Source: Hyperoodon ampullatus (lineage: Eukaryota; Chordata; Mammalia; Artiodactyla; Ziphiidae). Taken from it: a DNA stretch of 64,000 nt. The number at the start of each line of letters is the position of its first letter. Positions within the stretch are counted from its first letter, which is position 1. Shown here in pieces: positions 61,451 through 64,000 of this stretch. Location: contig OX457070.1 of the NCBI GenBank assembly GCA_949752795.1, forward strand, positions 39,765,685 to 39,829,684, given 5' to 3'. The position numbers and the translations under genes were made by a program. The notes under the pieces are model-generated. The model made no database searches. It was given only the letters and a program-made list of their open reading frames with translations, and was not told where the DNA came from.

Positions 61451-62744
61451 AGGAGCCCAGGAAAGAGCTGCTCGAATGCAGTAAGCTACTGTATCCATTC
61501 TCTATTCATATCACTCCCCTTTGCAGTAAATTGTATACAATAATATGCACTGCTTACAACACAAGCGAGGCTTCCATCAGCTGCATGAGGGAGGTATTCT
61601 AGGAAGTTCACTGTGCTTAGGCTGAAATGCTTCTGACACACAAGAACCAGCCAGAATGATCCTCTTTTTCTGCAGACCACAGCAGCTGTGTCTTAAACTT
61701 TTAAAAATTATAAACACACATTATAACTTGCAGACAAAGATAGCTTAATCCTTCCTCCTATTTTCTTACTGTAATTTTAAGCCTCTTCTTTCTCCCCAAA
61801 ACTCAGGGATAAAAAATAGTTACTCAGGAGAGGGAAAGAAAAATCACTGTTAGTTAAACAAAATAAAGTTCCAGGATAAAGTATAAGAGCAAAAGCCAAC
61901 AAATAAAATGGGTTGTCTCTATTTATATTTATGTGATTAAGCTGCCTGTGATCTTGAATTATGTACCATTTTACACTTCTCTATGAGAAAGCTACCCTTC
62001 CTCCCTCTCAACCTGCACATATCTATATGTTATTAAATGATTCCTTTATACAAACATACTGTAAGTTATTCCATTACAGTACTTAAAAAAAAGATTAAAA
62101 AAATCTTGGTCACCTCATCTGCCTTAGTCACGTAACTGGTAACTGAAAATTCAATGGATCAATTAAGTCGCCAGAAAAAAGTCTCATTATTTTCATACTG
62201 TTATGTATAGATGACAAAAGTAAAGCTCTTTACTTGCTTGAAACAACCATTATTTAAAAAACAACATACACACACATATATATGGAGTTGACAATTTATA
62301 AACAAGTATTTTCACATTGAGAGATTTGGAGCAGATGGACTTTATTTTTTCTTTACCCTTTCAGAGCAATTTCACTGCACTGTTTGTGTCAAGATTTAAG
62401 TCTTTAATTACTATCTATTAGGAAATACCTCTGACTGACATTACAGTCTTAGAAATCTCTAATAATACTGTGGGAGCAAAATCATACATTGAAAGATACT
62501 TTTAAATTTTATTTCTTTCCATGAAATAGACAAAGCCAACCTTCAGGCTTCTTATCCCAGGGGAAAATGTATCACCCTGGACAACTAGGAAATTACTTTG
62601 GTGTTTTTTTTTTTTTTTCAGAATTCTGTAGAGAGATTTTATTAAAAGAACAATGAGCCATTCAAATCGCTCTGAGTCTTTATAAAGACATGGAATACAT
62701 TATAAATTAAATGTTTAGGGACTTCCCTTTATTTACTTTACTTA
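61451..62744. other. Unique AT-rich noncoding sequence left of the L1
   Basis: A T run lies at about 62606-62619. No exon or recognised repeat before the L1. Confidence 0.5.
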
Positions 62745-62894
62745 TTTATTTATGTACCATCTTTATTGGAGTATAATTGCTTTACAATGGTTAGTTTCTG
62801 CTATATAACAGTGAATCAGCTATACATATAACATATATCCCCATATCTCCTCCCTCTTGCGTCTCCCTCCTACCTTCCCTATCCCACCCTTTTT

Positions 62895-63103
62895 TTTTTT
62901 TTTTTTTTTTGGTGGTACGTGGGCCTCTCACTGCTGTGGCCTCTCCCGCCGCGGAGCACAGACTCCGGACGCGCAGGCCCAGCAGCCATGGCTCACAGGC
63001 CCAGCCGCTCCGCGGCACGTGGGATCTTCCCGGACCGGGGCACGAACCCGTGCCCCCCGCATCGGCAGGCGGACTCCCAACCACTGCGCCACCAGGGAAG
63101 CCC
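62895..63103 (-). mobile_element. CHR-type tRNA-Glu SINE inserted in L1
   Basis: On the minus strand the element starts at the right with the tRNA-Glu-like head CTTCCCTGGTGGCGCAGTGG, has a B-box-like GGGTTCGTGCC, the GC-rich CHR body, and ends in a poly-A tail that shows on the plus strand as the T run at 62891-62910. A perfect 17-bp target-site duplication, CCCTATCCCACCCTTTT, flanks it at 62877-62893 and 63101-63117; its edges overlap the tail and the head by a few bases. CHR SINEs are non-autonomous, copied by L1 machinery and typical of cetaceans. The insertion is younger than the L1 that holds it. Confidence 0.93.
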
Positions 63104-63376
63104 TATCCCACCCTTTTAAGTGGGCACAAAGCACCGAGCTGATCTCCCTGTGCTATGTGGCTGCTTCCCACTAGCTATTTTACATTTGGGAGTGTATATA
63201 TGTCCATGACACTCTCTCACTTTGTCCCAGCTTACCCTTCCCCCTCCCCACGTCCTCAAGTCCATTCTCTACGTCTGCATCTTTATTCCTGTCCTGAACC
63301 TAGGTTCTTCAGAACCATTTTTTTTTTTTTAGATTCCATATGTATGTGTTAACATACGGTATTTGTTTTTCTCTTT

Positions 63377-63979
63377 CTAACTTACTTCACTCTGTATGAC
63401 AGACTCTAGGTCCATCCACCTCACTACAAATAACTCAATTTTGTTTCTTTTTATGGCTGAGTAATATTCCATTGTATATATGTGCCACATCTTCTTTATC
63501 CATTCATCTGTCAATGGACACTTAGGTTGCTTCCATGTCCTGGCTATTGTAAATTGGGCTGCAATGAACATTGTGGTACATGACTCTTTTTGAATTATGG
63601 TTTTCTCAGGGTATATGCCCAGTAGTGGGACTGCTGGGTTATATGGTAGGACTATTTTTAGTTTTTTAAGGAACCTCCATACTGTTCTCCATAGTGGCTA
63701 TATCAATTTACATTCCCACCAACAGTGCAAGAGGGTTCCCTTTTCTCCACACCCTCTCCAGCATTTATTGTTCGTAGATTTTTTTGCTGATGGCCATCTG
63801 ACAGGTGTGAGGTGATACCTCATTGTAGTTTTGATTTGCATTTCTCTAATGATTAGTGATATTGAGGATCCTTTCATGTGTTTGTTGGAGATCTGTATAT
63901 CTTCTTTGGAGAAATGTCTATTTAGGTCTTCGGCCCACTTTTGGATTGGGTTGTTTGTTTTTTTGATATTGAGCTGCAT
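63377..63979 (-). pseudogene. L1 ORF2 C-terminal remnant, frameshifted
   Basis: This is the C-terminal end of L1 ORF2p on the minus strand, downstream of the reverse transcriptase core. Residues typical of the cysteine-rich tail are present ([19 protein letters not shown]). The downstream segment with the YTMEYYSAI motif lies in another frame, and stops separate the two, so no continuous product is possible. Only the tail of the roughly 1,275-residue protein is in the window. Family identification is firm. The exact point of the frameshift was not located. Confidence 0.88.
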
Positions 63980-64000
63980 GAGCTGCTTGTATATTTTGGA

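Larger units (their letters stand above)
62745..64000 (-). mobile_element. LINE-1, 3' end, minus strand, truncated by the window edge
   Basis: Read on the minus strand from 64000 downward, the sequence encodes the C-terminal part of L1 ORF2 (reverse transcriptase/endonuclease protein). Recognisable pieces are [11 protein letters not shown] and CWWECKLI near 63980-63698 and WKQPKCPLTDEWIKKMW and TMEYYSAIKRN near 63571-63377. Between these pieces the frame is broken, so the copy is dead. The 3' UTR follows to about 62745 and is of the type common in cetartiodactyl L1s. A CHR SINE interrupts the UTR at 62895-63103. No clear poly-A tail is visible at the left end, so that boundary is approximate. 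The 5' part lies beyond the window. Confidence 0.9.

Noticed and set aside
62857..63174. Overlapping open frames around the SINE in L1
   Set aside because: They are translations of the CHR SINE body; the same frames appear at the other two SINEs.

Overview
The window looks like mammalian nuclear DNA, AT-rich and almost free of genes, most likely from a cetacean. The evidence is three tRNA-Glu-derived SINEs (7209-7420, 45111-45316, 62895-63103) of the CHR type characteristic of whales and dolphins, a cetartiodactyl-type LINE-1 at the right edge, and many older mammalian repeats (MIR, L2, L3/CR1, MER5A, MLT1-like LTRs). No bacterial or organellar gene, rRNA, tRNA gene or CRISPR array was seen.

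Only one segment looks like a protein-coding exon. It lies on the minus strand at about 42047-42241, is open for 65 codons and ends at a very strong donor site (GTG/GTAAGTATT). I could not recognise the protein. If it is real, much of the window may be intron of that gene, transcribed right to left. The other short open frames have no splice context or family resemblance, fall in repeats, or are repeat-generated.

Layout. 1-7200: unique sequence with simple repeats, a 68-bp tandem duplication and an enhancer-like block near 2060-2790 that carries a perfect NFI palindrome. 7200-15340: the first SINE, an L3/CR1 fragment and several MIRs. 15960-20000: three enhancer-like AT-rich blocks. 21000-29350: an MLT1-like LTR, MIR, an old L1, and a second MLT1-like LTR nested in an older repeat. 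30300-30880: another enhancer-like block. 32490-34150: MER5A and an ERV1-like solo LTR. 34500-41500: L2 and MIR remnants plus two enhancer-like blocks. 42047-42423: the candidate exon and a perfect hairpin. 44330-48320: MIRs, the second SINE, an L2 end and a 42-bp minisatellite. 49320-54860: three enhancer-like blocks and a purine tract. 54870-62740: mostly unique DNA with a strong Z-DNA-type tract and two more enhancer-like blocks. 62745-64000: a minus-strand L1 with a SINE inserted in it.

Taken together this resembles a regulatory gene desert or a very large intron around a developmental gene. Homeodomain, SOX, POU and GATA-like motifs are spread over many repeat-poor islands. The enhancer calls rest on composition and motifs only, because conservation could not be tested here.
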